This document shows, piece by piece, positions 17,247-26,911 of a DNA stretch of 64,000 nt. Position 1 is the first letter of the stretch. Each line of letters starts with the position of its first letter. Origin of the DNA: Dyadobacter linearis (lineage in GTDB: Bacteria > Bacteroidota > Bacteroidia > Cytophagales > Spirosomataceae); NCBI RefSeq assembly GCF_907165045.1, contig NZ_CAJRAU010000002.1, forward strand, positions 1-64,000, in the 5' to 3' direction. Below the pieces are notes generated by a model, which searched no databases, was not told the origin of the DNA, and worked only from the letters and a program-made list of their open reading frames with translations. Both the position numbers and the translations under genes were made by a program.

Positions 17247-18599
17247 ATGGACAAAAGTAATTCGATGAAGCAACTGGGCAAGAACTTCTTGTCGCTTACC
17301 CTGGTGCAGATAGGAAATTACGTGCTGCCGATCCTTTCGGTGCCCGTCATTTCCAGGATAATCGGCCCGGAGAAATATGGATTGATCAATTTTGCGGTCG
17401 CCTATGTTGCCTATTTCACCCTACTTGTCAGTTATAGTTTTGACTTTTCGGCTACCAGAAAACTGCTGAAAGATCCCGATAATGTTGACTATCGGAGCGA
17501 AGTCTTCAGTGAAGTTTTTTATACGCAATGCCTGCTGTTTTTAGTGGCGACCAGTGTGTTTGTCGCCACGTTATTTCTGGTGCCCGATTTTGCCTCCAAC
17601 AGGCTGGTAATCATATTCTCCTACCTGGTTTGTGTAGCCTCATTATTTACACAAAACTGGCTTTTCCAGGCGATGCAGGATCTAACGAAAGTGGCTATTT
17701 TCAACCTCACCAGTAAGCTGCTTTTTACGATTTCTATTTTGTTTTTTGTAAGAAAAAATGAAGACTATATCTGGCAGCCACTTTTAATAGGATTGATACA
17801 AACTGGAATCGCGGTCTGGTCTTTTGTGTGGGCATTAAAGAATTACAAGATCAAATTTCTGCGGTTCAATCTGAAAAGATGTTTCAATGTGTTGTGGGAA
17901 GAACGGATCATTTTCTTTTCGCTGATTTTCGTCAATCTTTATTCCAGTACCAATACCGTCATATTGGGTTTGTACCAGAATCCGGAGCAGGTTGGATTTT
18001 ACACTTCCGCTCAGAGACTGATCGTCATCGCACAATCAGTTTTGACAATGCCACTGGCGCAGGCGTTTTACCCATATATTGGCCGCGCATTCTCGGAAAG
18101 TAAGGAAAGCGGACTGCGCGTTGCTCAAAAACTGATTCCATTGATTGTCCTTTTTATTGGCAGCGCCTCGGTATTCATATTTGTATTCGGCCCATTAGTG
18201 ATCAGGTTGTTTTACGGAGAGAAGTTCGAAGCTGCTATTCCTGTATTTCAAATGCTTGCAATTATTCCGCTGTTATTCGCGCTGAATAATGTGCTTGGAA
18301 TTCAGATCATGGTCAATCTGAAAATGGACAAACACTTCTTTACAATATCTGCACTGGCGGGAATTATCAGTATCTCTTTGAACCTGTTGATCGTCAGACA
18401 ATGGGGCTACATGGGAACGTCGGCTAACTGGCTTTTTACCGAGATATTCCTGTTCGTTAGTATGTATGTGGTATTGAAAAGAAAAGGACTTAACCCGATC
18501 AACGGGGAGTTTTTCAGATTCCAGAGTATATCGGAGCTATTAAATCCGATGGTCAAAAAAATGTATGCAACAGTAAGGCCAGCTAACAAGGGATTGTAA
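17247..18599 (+). CDS. Wzx-type oligosaccharide flippase
   Basis: A 450-residue polytopic membrane protein of the MOP/PST superfamily with about 12-14 hydrophobic segments. Typical signatures include LVQIGNYVLPILSVPVISRI at the start, GPEKYGLINFAVAYVAYF, and the pattern QVGFYTSAQRLIVIAQSV, which matches Wzx proteins. It moves undecaprenyl-linked repeat units across the inner membrane. Its place between Wzc and the polymerase fits a Wzx/Wzy-dependent pathway. Confidence 0.9.
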   Translation: MDKSNSMKQLGKNFLSLTLVQIGNYVLPILSVPVISRIIGPEKYGLINFAVAYVAYFTLLVSYSFDFSATRKLLKDPDNVDYRSEVFSEVFYTQCLLFLVATSVFVATLFLVPDFASNRLVIIFSYLVCVASLFTQNWLFQAMQDLTKVAIFNLTSKLLFTISILFFVRKNEDYIWQPLLIGLIQTGIAVWSFVWALKNYKIKFLRFNLKRCFNVLWEERIIFFSLIFVNLYSSTNTVILGLYQNPEQVGFYTSAQRLIVIAQSVLTMPLAQAFYPYIGRAFSESKESGLRVAQKLIPLIVLFIGSASVFIFVFGPLVIRLFYGEKFEAAIPVFQMLAIIPLLFALNNVLGIQIMVNLKMDKHFFTISALAGIISISLNLLIVRQWGYMGTSANWLFTEIFLFVSMYVVLKRKGLNPINGEFFRFQSISELLNPMVKKMYATVRPANKGL

Positions 18600-18645
18600 C
18601 GTACACTAACAACCGTAATCAACCGGCACTCCACGAAATAATAAA

Positions 18646-19944
18646 ATGATACTAACGCTCAACGGTGAAAATATCGGCTCAGCTGAAATGACAACAGGCA
18701 AATACCAGAACCTCAAATTTGCATTTGTTGTATTCGCTACGTTGGTAAGCAGCCATTTGTTTGCATTTCATGGAGTAAATGGAAGGATATTCGATGTGCT
18801 CGAAATTGTGGTAGTGGTCGCTTGTATTGGAATTCTGATCGTATCAAAAGACAGATCGCCTGCCGTTTCTATTTTCGGGACCAATGTAAAGCTGTTCCTG
18901 ATCATACCGCTTATTAGCGCGCTCGGTGCAGCGGCATTTCACGGTCAGGAATTGCATTGGTCAGTGTCGGTAATCCGAACTAATTTTTTCTGGCTAATCT
19001 ATTTCGTGGTTCGCGTTTTCAATATTGATACCAAGCGTATTGTGTATCTGATAGCGACTATCGGAGTAATATGGTGCATAATTACGATCGTGCAGCAATT
19101 CACATATCCAATGATCCTGTTTTATAACAGAGACGGCGAAGACGGACAGGAATTATTGCGCGGGAATATTTACAGGTTCATGATCGACCCTCATTATTTC
19201 GGGGTATTTATGACCATTTATTTTTATTGCGAATCCCTCAGAAAACAGAAATTCGTTTATATGCTATTTGTCCTGCTAGGACTGGCCGGGCTCTACTATT
19301 TCGGAACCCGACAAGTAGCGGCTGCGGTGATGGGTTGCATGGCGATATTTACTTTGAGCCTGAAAGGAAGGACCCAAATTATGGCACTCGGCGTGGCGCT
19401 CGCGCTTTCCTGTTTTGCGTATGCATTCAGCGATGTATTGTTCGGCAGCTTTGTCGAGCTCACCAACGATCAGCTAAATTCAAACGAAGACGATATCCGT
19501 AATATCGCTGCCGACTTTTTCCTGTTTGACTACTGGCCTCACTGGATGACAGTTTTTACCGGAAATGGTATGGAAAATCACAATTCGCATTACGGAATGG
19601 AAATGCTTCGGATGAATCAGGAGTTAGGATTGTACAGGAGCGACGTGGGCTTGATCGGTGCATTCAATCTGTTCGGTATCTTTTATGTGATCAATATTTT
19701 ATGGGTAAATATTAAAGGGATCAGCAGCCGCTATTATACAGGTGAAACCAAATATCTCAGGTTATTCTTTGTCTATTCTCTGGTATTAGTGTGGATCAGT
19801 GAACATTATTCTTACGCAGCTGCAATTCCATTTTTCTGTTTTCTTTTTTATCTCGTTGAATGGTCTTACACACAGAAAATAATGATAAGAACGATTGAAC
19901 CTGCTGAATATGAGCATGAAACTCGTGTTGCAGAACTAGCGTAA
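18646..19944 (+). CDS. Wzy-type O-antigen/EPS polymerase
   Basis: A 432-residue protein with about ten to twelve membrane segments and one larger periplasmic loop (about 270-350, rich in charged residues). The loop preceded by RFMIDPHYFGVFMTIYFY resembles the DxHxxx region of Wzy/WaaL polymerases. Polymerases diverge strongly, so the call rests on topology, the loop motif and its position just after wzx. It would join repeat units on undecaprenyl pyrophosphate in the periplasm. Confidence 0.78.
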   Translation: MILTLNGENIGSAEMTTGKYQNLKFAFVVFATLVSSHLFAFHGVNGRIFDVLEIVVVVACIGILIVSKDRSPAVSIFGTNVKLFLIIPLISALGAAAFHGQELHWSVSVIRTNFFWLIYFVVRVFNIDTKRIVYLIATIGVIWCIITIVQQFTYPMILFYNRDGEDGQELLRGNIYRFMIDPHYFGVFMTIYFYCESLRKQKFVYMLFVLLGLAGLYYFGTRQVAAAVMGCMAIFTLSLKGRTQIMALGVALALSCFAYAFSDVLFGSFVELTNDQLNSNEDDIRNIAADFFLFDYWPHWMTVFTGNGMENHNSHYGMEMLRMNQELGLYRSDVGLIGAFNLFGIFYVINILWVNIKGISSRYYTGETKYLRLFFVYSLVLVWISEHYSYAAAIPFFCFLFYLVEWSYTQKIMIRTIEPAEYEHETRVAELA

Positions 19945-19956
19945 ACCCCTTAAAAC

Positions 19957-21180
19957 ATGGAACAAGTTTTACTTCAGGAAACGGAAAGGCCGATAATTCC
20001 TGCCCAGGAAAAGAAGCAAACCAAACACAGCTCCGAAAGAAAACCCGGACTGGATGCATTACGCGCGATCGCCATACTTTTGGTTGTCTGGTACCATTCG
20101 TTCGGAATATTGAAACCGCTTTTTACGATTCCTGTCATTGGCCAGGTTTTCAAGAAAATGTATGTCGCTTCCACCTGGATCGGGCCGCTGGGAGTAGATC
20201 TGTTTTTTGTTCTGAGCGGCTTTCTGATCGGTTCTATTTTAATTAAGATTTTCCTGAAAGAAGAGCAGTTTACTTTCAAAACAATTGTTAATTTCTGGAT
20301 GAGAAGGTGGTTGCGTACTGTACCCAACTATTACTTCATGCTGGTGGTTTGCTTTCTGCTTTACAGCTATTTATATAACACCGAATTCAACTGGAAATAT
20401 TTCCTGTTCATACAAAACCTGACTTCTGCTCACCCTCCGTTTTTCGGTGAAGCTTGGAGCCTGGCAGTCGAAGAATGGTTTTATCTGACAGTCCCGGTCG
20501 CTCTGATGATCGTTAATTATCTGGCAAAAGGTAGCAGCAAAAACCGGATCCTGCTTTATACATTCAGCGCTTATCTGATCCTGTTTATTTCATTAAGATT
20601 TATAAAATCCCTCACCGGAAATGATATCAATCTGGATACGGATATCAGGAAAGTTGTTGTATTCCGTTTGGATGCAATAATGTACGGAGTGATCGTCGCG
20701 CTTGCCTTTCACAACGCCCGCACATTTCTGCTTAAATGGAAAAAGCCGCTGGCCGTCATCGGGCTGATCGGGTCGTTTTTAGCAGTGGCGGTTGTTTTTA
20801 TGATTTTTGAGAAAACCAATTGGTATAGTGACAGTAGCGTCGTTAAGCTGCTGATCAACAGTTCTTTCTATACTGTCATGCCTATTTTCTTTGCTATGTT
20901 ATTGCCGCACGCGGTATTCGTAAAAAAGATAAAATACAGATTACTGCGTGATGCGGTAATGCACATCAGTCTCATTTCATATTCAATGTACCTGATCCAT
21001 TATTCGCTGATCTATATTCCGTTTTTCGAGAAATATGAGACCAGTTCCATTTCGATGTCGATCCTTTTATATGTGACTTATTGGGTCCTCGTTTTTATCG
21101 TATCTGCGATCAATTACAGATTCATTGAAGCACCTGTCATGAAATTAAGAAATCGGATCAGCCCCGAGAAGGCGCATTAA
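19957..21180 (+). CDS. acyltransferase family 3 (OafA/YrhL-like) membrane protein
   Basis: A 407-residue protein with about ten membrane segments. It has the acyltransferase-3 start RKPGLDALRAIAILLVVWYH (catalytic-type His at its end), GVDLFFVLSGFLIG, a WMRRWLRTVPNYYFM motif and EAWSLAVEEWFY. Such proteins O-acylate extracellular polysaccharides, usually with acetyl groups. It starts 12 bases after the polymerase gene, so it is probably translated from the same EPS mRNA and decorates the polymer or its repeat unit. Confidence 0.88.
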   Translation: MEQVLLQETERPIIPAQEKKQTKHSSERKPGLDALRAIAILLVVWYHSFGILKPLFTIPVIGQVFKKMYVASTWIGPLGVDLFFVLSGFLIGSILIKIFLKEEQFTFKTIVNFWMRRWLRTVPNYYFMLVVCFLLYSYLYNTEFNWKYFLFIQNLTSAHPPFFGEAWSLAVEEWFYLTVPVALMIVNYLAKGSSKNRILLYTFSAYLILFISLRFIKSLTGNDINLDTDIRKVVVFRLDAIMYGVIVALAFHNARTFLLKWKKPLAVIGLIGSFLAVAVVFMIFEKTNWYSDSSVVKLLINSSFYTVMPIFFAMLLPHAVFVKKIKYRLLRDAVMHISLISYSMYLIHYSLIYIPFFEKYETSSISMSILLYVTYWVLVFIVSAINYRFIEAPVMKLRNRISPEKAH

Positions 21181-21232
21181 TATCACCTAACTCTATCTGC
21201 TTATTTACCCTCCTCAATTTATTAAATCGTCA

Positions 21233-22186
21233 ATGAAATCCGACCAAAAGTTAGCCATAGTGATTCCCGCATTTAAAAGCGAGTATCTCTTCGACACACT
21301 GGAGTCGATCCGAAATCAGACCTGTAAAGATTTTACCGTTTACATTGGTGATGACGGCAGTCCCAATAATCTGTTCAAAATCATCAAGGATTTCACCTAC
21401 GATCTGGACATTGTTTACAAGCGGTTTGAGCACAATATGGGCGCGCAAAATCTGGTAGGACACTGGGAGCGCTCGGTGGCGATGACGAACAATGAAGAGT
21501 GGATCTGGCTCTTTTCCGATGACGACGTGATGGATCCAAATTGCGTGAGCTCATTTTACAAATCACTCAATAGCGGCGTTAAGGCTGACCTTTTTCACTT
21601 TGACATTGATATCATCGACGGCGAAAGCAAAACGATCAAGAAATGCAGCAATTATCCTGCTGTATTAAGAGTTGAAAATTTCTTCGCAGAGCGCATTCGT
21701 CATAAAATTCACAGTTCGGTTGTCGAGTACATTTTCAGGAGAAGCGTTTATTATCGGGAAGATGGTTTTCAAAACTACGATCTCGCCTGGTGTTCCGACG
21801 ATGCAACGTGGATTAAGTTCGGCCGGAAATCGGATATTGTTACTATCCCATATGCGCGTGTTTCGTGGCGTTTCAGCGGATCCAATATCTCTTCCAACCT
21901 GAAACAAAAATCTGTTGTACTCCGGAAACTGGAATCCAATGTTCAGCATATTCAGTGGGTTGCAGACTATTTCAAAGCCAATAATATTTCAGAAGAGACT
22001 TCGAATCTGGATAAATTTAAATGGGCTTTTTCAGTTGTAATATTATCCACGGCCGTTTCGGTAAGAGAAAGATATCAGCTTGGCTTGTCAGTCGTTAACA
22101 CGCTTGGATATTCGCGAATTGCTCCGCTTGCTATGGCTTACCTGATGTATTGGGATGTGAAAAGATCCATATTGCCAAGCCGGTAG
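21233..22186 (+). CDS. GT2 family glycosyltransferase
   Basis: A 317-residue GT-A glycosyltransferase. The start KLAIVIPAFKSEYLFDTLES is typical, YIGDDGSPNN is the nucleotide-binding Asp motif, and LFSDDDVMDP contains the DxD-type metal motif (about 95-100). The C-terminal helices lack clear membrane segments. It would add one sugar of the EPS repeat unit on the cytosolic face. Its 3' end lies 27 bases before the next start. Confidence 0.88.
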   Translation: MKSDQKLAIVIPAFKSEYLFDTLESIRNQTCKDFTVYIGDDGSPNNLFKIIKDFTYDLDIVYKRFEHNMGAQNLVGHWERSVAMTNNEEWIWLFSDDDVMDPNCVSSFYKSLNSGVKADLFHFDIDIIDGESKTIKKCSNYPAVLRVENFFAERIRHKIHSSVVEYIFRRSVYYREDGFQNYDLAWCSDDATWIKFGRKSDIVTIPYARVSWRFSGSNISSNLKQKSVVLRKLESNVQHIQWVADYFKANNISEETSNLDKFKWAFSVVILSTAVSVRERYQLGLSVVNTLGYSRIAPLAMAYLMYWDVKRSILPSR

Positions 22187-22212
22187 TTTCCTCAACGTTA
22201 AAAAGAAGTTTT

Positions 22213-23196
22213 ATGCCAGCATTATCCATTATTGTTCCCGTTTATAATAAGGAACAATACGTAGAATCCTCTCTTAATTCGATATTAAACCAGTCTTTCA
22301 CTGACTTCGAAGTAATCGTAGTCAACGATGGATCCACCGATTCGAGCCCGGCCAGATGTGATGCATTTGCCCGCCGCGACCCGCGCATTACCGTTGTGCA
22401 CCAAAATAACCAGGGCGTTTCGGAGGCCAGAAATGCAGGAGTCGAACTGGCGACCGGCAGGTATATCGGATTTGTCGATTGCGACGATGAGCTTGAAAAG
22501 GATATGTATGAAATTTTGCTGACCAATATATCTGACTTCAAGGCTGATATCTCCATGTGCGGCGTGAAAAAGACAACGCTGAACAACCAGACCTCGGATA
22601 GTACAGCCCAGGAGTTACAGTTATTCAATAAAAAGGAAGCGCTTGTCGCATTATTAAATAACGATTTTCCGATCAGCGTTTACGACAAAATATACAGAGC
22701 TGATCTGGCTAAGTCTGTTTTGTTTACCGGGCATATTTATGAAGACATGTTTTACAATTTCAATGTGCTTCAAAAGGCTTCGAAGGTGATACGGACGAGC
22801 AGTGAAAAGTATAATTACATTGTCCGGGAGAATTCGGAAAGCATGGCCAGGTTCAGTAAGAAGTACATGAATATCCTGGATTTCTCTACCAAAATGTTGG
22901 CGCAAAGTAAAAATGCAGACCGGGAAATACTCGAATCTGCGGTGATGTTTGACTTTGTTACCAATATCTCTCTTTTGAATCTGCTGATCTTGTCTGATGC
23001 AAGTGAATATGCGTCTGAGTACAAACTGATTTCAGATAACCTATTGAAATACAGAGATTATCCGAAGAACGCAACGGTTCGGAGCAAGCATAAATATGCG
23101 TTGTCTATTTTCCTGTTTCAACCTGTTGTGTACAAATACCTGCTTCGGCTGTATTGCCAGTTTGCAGATTCGGATGTATTAAGAAGAACGAAATAA
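22213..23196 (+). CDS. GT2 family glycosyltransferase
   Basis: A 327-residue family 2 transferase: MPALSIIVPVYNKEQYVESS, VIVVNDGSTDSSP, QGVSEARNAGV and FVDCDDELEKDM (DxD-type). A longer frame opens upstream at a TTG at 22150 inside the preceding gene, but the ATG at 22213 puts the conserved first beta strand directly at the N-terminus and is chosen. The C-terminal part (about 210-327) is helical and less conserved. Second sugar transferase of the operon. Confidence 0.88.
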   Translation: MPALSIIVPVYNKEQYVESSLNSILNQSFTDFEVIVVNDGSTDSSPARCDAFARRDPRITVVHQNNQGVSEARNAGVELATGRYIGFVDCDDELEKDMYEILLTNISDFKADISMCGVKKTTLNNQTSDSTAQELQLFNKKEALVALLNNDFPISVYDKIYRADLAKSVLFTGHIYEDMFYNFNVLQKASKVIRTSSEKYNYIVRENSESMARFSKKYMNILDFSTKMLAQSKNADREILESAVMFDFVTNISLLNLLILSDASEYASEYKLISDNLLKYRDYPKNATVRSKHKYALSIFLFQPVVYKYLLRLYCQFADSDVLRRTK

Positions 23197-23227
23197 TATT
23201 CCCTTCTCCATATTTATAAAACACCAC

Positions 23228-23728
23228 ATGATCACATATATATTTCAGGACTGGAAAAGCAACCAGCAAAATTCAAGGGGACGTTTCCTGATGGTTTTGT
23301 TCAGAATTGCAAGCTACTATTCTCGTGGCGGCATCGTTTCGCTCCTGCTTTTTCCCTATATCATATTTTACAAAATACTTGTGAATTTTATATTGGGAAC
23401 AGAGATACCACACGATCTGAAAGCCGGAAAAGGGTTGCGCGTATTTCACGGACAAGCGCTGGTAGTTCATTCTAATACTGTTTTGGGATCCGATTGTACG
23501 CTGCGCCAATCCACCACGATCGGTAATAACGGGTCAAGTGATTCATGCCCGGTAATTGGTAACCACGTTGATATTGGCGCTAATGTATGCATCATCGGAG
23601 ATATAAGGATCGGCGATCATGTGAAGATCGGCGCGGGAAGTGTGGTCGTGAAAAGTATTCCTTCTTATTCTGTGGCGGTCGGTAATCCCGCACGAATTAT
23701 CAGGCAGACAGAGCCTGAACTAGCGTAA
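23228..23728 (+). CDS. hexapeptide-repeat O-acetyltransferase (serine acetyltransferase/WcaB-like)
   Basis: A 166-residue left-handed beta-helix acyltransferase. After an N-terminal helical region containing a hydrophobic segment (about 25-50), hexapeptide repeats run from about 85 to 160 (TVLGSDCTLRQSTTIG, PVIGNHVDIGANVCIIG, RIGDHVKIGAGSVVVK) and end with AVGNPARII. The catalytic-type His is in VFHGQALVVH. It would O-acetylate a sugar with acetyl-CoA. A true CysE role is less likely given the short N-terminus and the EPS context; it resembles the colanic-acid enzyme WcaB. Confidence 0.85.
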   Translation: MITYIFQDWKSNQQNSRGRFLMVLFRIASYYSRGGIVSLLLFPYIIFYKILVNFILGTEIPHDLKAGKGLRVFHGQALVVHSNTVLGSDCTLRQSTTIGNNGSSDSCPVIGNHVDIGANVCIIGDIRIGDHVKIGAGSVVVKSIPSYSVAVGNPARIIRQTEPELA

Positions 23729-23771
23729 CAGTCTTACCCTCCTTTATCATCAATAAGAAAAGTTTTTCAAA

Positions 23772-24854
23772 ATGCCAGAACGCTCCCTTTTTCAACACGC
23801 ATTGCACGTAGGTCCGCAATATAAAAATCACCGTGGCGGAATGGGCGCGGTAATTGCCTCCTACAATAAAAACATTTCTGATTTTCAGTTTGTATCTTCC
23901 TACGAAGGAAATTACAGCACACTAGCGAATGTTCCGTATTTCTTTGTTTCGCTTTTTAAATATGTTGGCGTATTGATAGCGAACAGGAAAATCAAGATCG
24001 TCCATATTCACGGCGCGCACAACGGAAGCTTCTTTCGCAAATACATATTGTTTCTGATTGCCAAATATGTGTTTGGAAAAGCGGTCGTATACCACAGCCA
24101 CGGCTCCGATTTTCACATTTTTTATAACGGCAGCGGCGCGTTTGTGAAAAAGCTGGTCGCTCATTTCATTAACCACGCCGACCTGATCATTTGTCTTTCG
24201 ATTCAATGGAACGATTTCTTCAAGGAGAATTTTTCCCCGAAACGAATTCATATTCTTGAAAACATTGTAGATCATCCGGATAAAACACCGGTGAGAAGAC
24301 AAAAGCCGGTTCTTACGCTTTTATTCCTGGGATATATTGGCGACAGAAAGGGTATTTACGATCTGGTTAATGTAATTATTGAAAACAAAGAATTTTTCAA
24401 CGGTCGGCTCAAACTGCTGGTTGGCGGAAACGGCGAGTCGCAGAAACTGGAAGCTATTATTAAAACGCATTCGCTGGAAAACATCGTCGAATACGTAGGC
24501 TGGGTAACGGGCGAAAAGAAGGATGAACTGCTTTCTACGAGTGACATTTTTATATTACCGTCTCATAATGAAGGACTTCCGGTTTCTATATTGGAAGCAA
24601 TGAGCTACAATCTGCCTATTATCTCTACTCCGGTTGGGGGCATTGGCGAGGTAGTACGCGATAATGTGAACGGGTTCCTCGTCGAGCCTGGCAACAAGAA
24701 ATCGATCCTCGAAAGCCTGAAAGCATTTGTGCTTTCACCGGTACTCGCATTGGAAATGGGCCAGCGGTCGTCCCTGATCTTGAAACCATATTACTCTAAC
24801 TCGGTGATCCCGAAGCTGCATTCCTTTTATACCGAGCTTCTGACCGAAAAATAA
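23772..24854 (+). CDS. GT4 family glycosyltransferase
   Basis: A 360-residue GT-B transferase. The N-terminal domain contains the Gly-rich start YKNHRGGMGAVIASY and HIHGAHNGS; the C-terminal domain has LLFLGYIGDRKGIYDLV, LLVGGNGESQKLE and the GT4 nucleotide-sugar motif HNEGLPVSILEAMSYNLP (Glu pair about 275-283) with STPVGGIGEVV. No membrane segments. Third or fourth repeat-unit transferase of the EPS operon. Confidence 0.9.
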   Translation: MPERSLFQHALHVGPQYKNHRGGMGAVIASYNKNISDFQFVSSYEGNYSTLANVPYFFVSLFKYVGVLIANRKIKIVHIHGAHNGSFFRKYILFLIAKYVFGKAVVYHSHGSDFHIFYNGSGAFVKKLVAHFINHADLIICLSIQWNDFFKENFSPKRIHILENIVDHPDKTPVRRQKPVLTLLFLGYIGDRKGIYDLVNVIIENKEFFNGRLKLLVGGNGESQKLEAIIKTHSLENIVEYVGWVTGEKKDELLSTSDIFILPSHNEGLPVSILEAMSYNLPIISTPVGGIGEVVRDNVNGFLVEPGNKKSILESLKAFVLSPVLALEMGQRSSLILKPYYSNSVIPKLHSFYTELLTEK

Positions 24855-24892
24855 TTTATCAAAAATATTAATAACCTTATCTCTCCTTTACT

Positions 24893-26755
24893 ATGTGTGG
24901 AATTGCCGGAAGTATTAATTGTGAACTGCCCGAAGAGGATATCAATCTGATCAGTCACAGAGGCCCTGATTCACAGGCGCTTATTGAATTGAAATCTGAT
25001 AATTACCGGGTTTTTCTTGGTCATACGCGCCTCTCGATCCTGGACCTTTCGGAAGCTGGAAAGCAGCCTATGTTTACCGATTGCGGGGATTACTGCATCA
25101 CTTTCAATGGGGAGATCTACAATCACAAAGAGCTCAGGGCCAAGCTGCCTAACATCAGTTTCAGAGGTCAGTCTGATACGGAGACCATTTTATATTACCT
25201 GCGCGAATTCGGTATTGATTCCGTTAAAGATTTCAACGGTATTTTCTCGTTTGCATTTTTTAATCGTAAAACAGGCAAGACGGTTCTCGTACGCGATCCT
25301 TTTGGTGTAAAACCGCTGTATTACTACATTTCAGGCGACAAGCTTATTTTTAGTTCGGAGATCAAAGTGATTTCCAACAACAAAATATACGCGCGGGAAA
25401 TCGATGAGGCTGCATTGAATACGTTCCTCACTTTCCGCTACAATCCTGCGCCGCAAACGCTTTTCAAGGGAATCAAGAAATTGGAAGCGGCGACTTACCT
25501 TGAATTTTCACCAGATGGCCGCCATACTTTCAAGAATTACTGGCCAAAAGCGCAGAAAATAAACTACAACATATCTGAGGAAGAGGCGATTGCTGAATAT
25601 CAGCGTCTGCTCGAACAAGCTGTCGAGCGCCAGTTGCTGAGTGATGTGCCGGTTGGACTTCTGCTGAGCGGCGGACTTGATTCGGCCGTACTCGGGCATT
25701 TGATGTCGAAAAAATCTGCTTATAAGATCAAGACTTTCACAGTTGGATTTAAAGGCGTAGGGAATTTCAATGAGCTGGACGACGCGCGCGAAACTTCACA
25801 GCTGATCGGTTCGGAGCATTATGAAACGTTCATGGAAAAGGAAACCTACATGAACTACTTTTATAAATCTTTCTACCACACCGAGGAACCGGTGGCTGAG
25901 CCGACTATTCCGGCACTTTACTATCTTTCAAACCTGGCTTCCCAGCAGGTGAAAGTGGTATTGAGCGGTCAGGGTGCCGACGAGCCGATGGCCGGATACA
26001 AACGCTACCAGGGTGAGCGGCTGATCTCGAAATACAAGGGCATTTTGTCTATGCTCCCACTTTCGTTGGTTTCTAAAATTTTCTCAAATAACAGCACCTT
26101 GGAGCGCGGCGTATATGCATCGCAGTTTAGCAACGAACTCGACCGCTTCATCGCGATTTACACCTTGCTGACGCCGGACATGAAGGAGAATTTGTACAAG
26201 CCTGATTTCCTGGCGCGTAACGAATGCAACCAGAAAGTCCATTTTGAGAAATTCTACGACAGAACCGACAAAAACGCCGATTCCCTGTCGAAGCTGCTTT
26301 ACCTGGATACCCGCACGATGCTGCCTGATAACCTGCTGCTTTTCAATGATAAGCTCACGATGGCCAACTCTATTGAGAACCGGGTTCCGTACCTCGACAT
26401 TGATCTCGTCAATTATCTGGAGTCTCTTCCGATTGATTTAAAATTAAGAGGAAAAATGGGTAAATACATTCATAAAAAAGCGTCGGAAGCGTGGCTTCCA
26501 CAATCTGTCATTCATCGCAAGAAAAGAGGATTTGAAACGCCGGTAGGGGATTGGTTCAAAAATGAATTGTCTGATACTTTAATGCAAATGATCGATAGTT
26601 CGGATTCACTGTGCAGACAATATTTCAATGTTGAATTTATCAAGAAAATGATCCAGCAGCACAGGTCGATGAAAAAGGACTACAAGAAGCAGTTGTTTAT
26701 TTTATTGTCACTCGAATTGTGGTACAGTTCTTTCTTCAAGGCAAAGCTCAACTGA
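24893..26755 (+). CDS. asnB: asparagine synthase-type amidotransferase in the EPS operon
   Basis: A 620-residue glutamine-dependent amidotransferase. The mature N-terminus would expose the catalytic Cys2 (MCGIAGSINC), with the class II glutaminase domain (1-200: RLSILDLSEAGKQP, FNGEIYNHKEL, GQSDTE). The synthetase domain has the PP-loop LLLSGGLDSAVLG (about 256-268) and GQGADEPMAGY. Length matches AsnB (about 610-640). It is the last gene of the EPS operon. AsnB-like proteins in polysaccharide loci can amidate uronic acid residues, so the substrate here may be a sugar carboxylate rather than aspartate; this is inference from context. Confidence 0.88.
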   Translation: MCGIAGSINCELPEEDINLISHRGPDSQALIELKSDNYRVFLGHTRLSILDLSEAGKQPMFTDCGDYCITFNGEIYNHKELRAKLPNISFRGQSDTETILYYLREFGIDSVKDFNGIFSFAFFNRKTGKTVLVRDPFGVKPLYYYISGDKLIFSSEIKVISNNKIYAREIDEAALNTFLTFRYNPAPQTLFKGIKKLEAATYLEFSPDGRHTFKNYWPKAQKINYNISEEEAIAEYQRLLEQAVERQLLSDVPVGLLLSGGLDSAVLGHLMSKKSAYKIKTFTVGFKGVGNFNELDDARETSQLIGSEHYETFMEKETYMNYFYKSFYHTEEPVAEPTIPALYYLSNLASQQVKVVLSGQGADEPMAGYKRYQGERLISKYKGILSMLPLSLVSKIFSNNSTLERGVYASQFSNELDRFIAIYTLLTPDMKENLYKPDFLARNECNQKVHFEKFYDRTDKNADSLSKLLYLDTRTMLPDNLLLFNDKLTMANSIENRVPYLDIDLVNYLESLPIDLKLRGKMGKYIHKKASEAWLPQSVIHRKKRGFETPVGDWFKNELSDTLMQMIDSSDSLCRQYFNVEFIKKMIQQHRSMKKDYKKQLFILLSLELWYSSFFKAKLN

Positions 26756-26772
26756 TAAAAATAGTTCTTACT

Positions 26773-26808
26773 AAAAAGGTGCGGCAATGTAATTACTGCA
26801 CCTTTTTT
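26773..26808 (+). terminator. terminator of the EPS operon
   Basis: AAAAAGGTGC pairs with GCACCTTTTT around a 15-base loop, followed by further T residues; it lies 18 bases after the asnB stop. Confidence 0.85.
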
Positions 26809-26837
26809 ATTTACCTGAATATTCATTTGTTGTAAAT

Positions 26838-26875
26838 AAAAAAAGGTACCGGACATTTGCCCGGTACCTTTTTTT
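26838..26875. terminator. second, bidirectional terminator between convergent units
   Basis: Fifteen-bp perfect stem (AAAAAAAGGTACCGG with its complement) and an eight-base loop; A and T tracts on both sides make it work in both directions, ending the EPS operon and the minus-strand Alg13/14-like unit. Confidence 0.9.
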
Positions 26876-26911
26876 ATTATTTGTTAAAAGTCAGTTTTTG
26901 AGCTCCGTATA

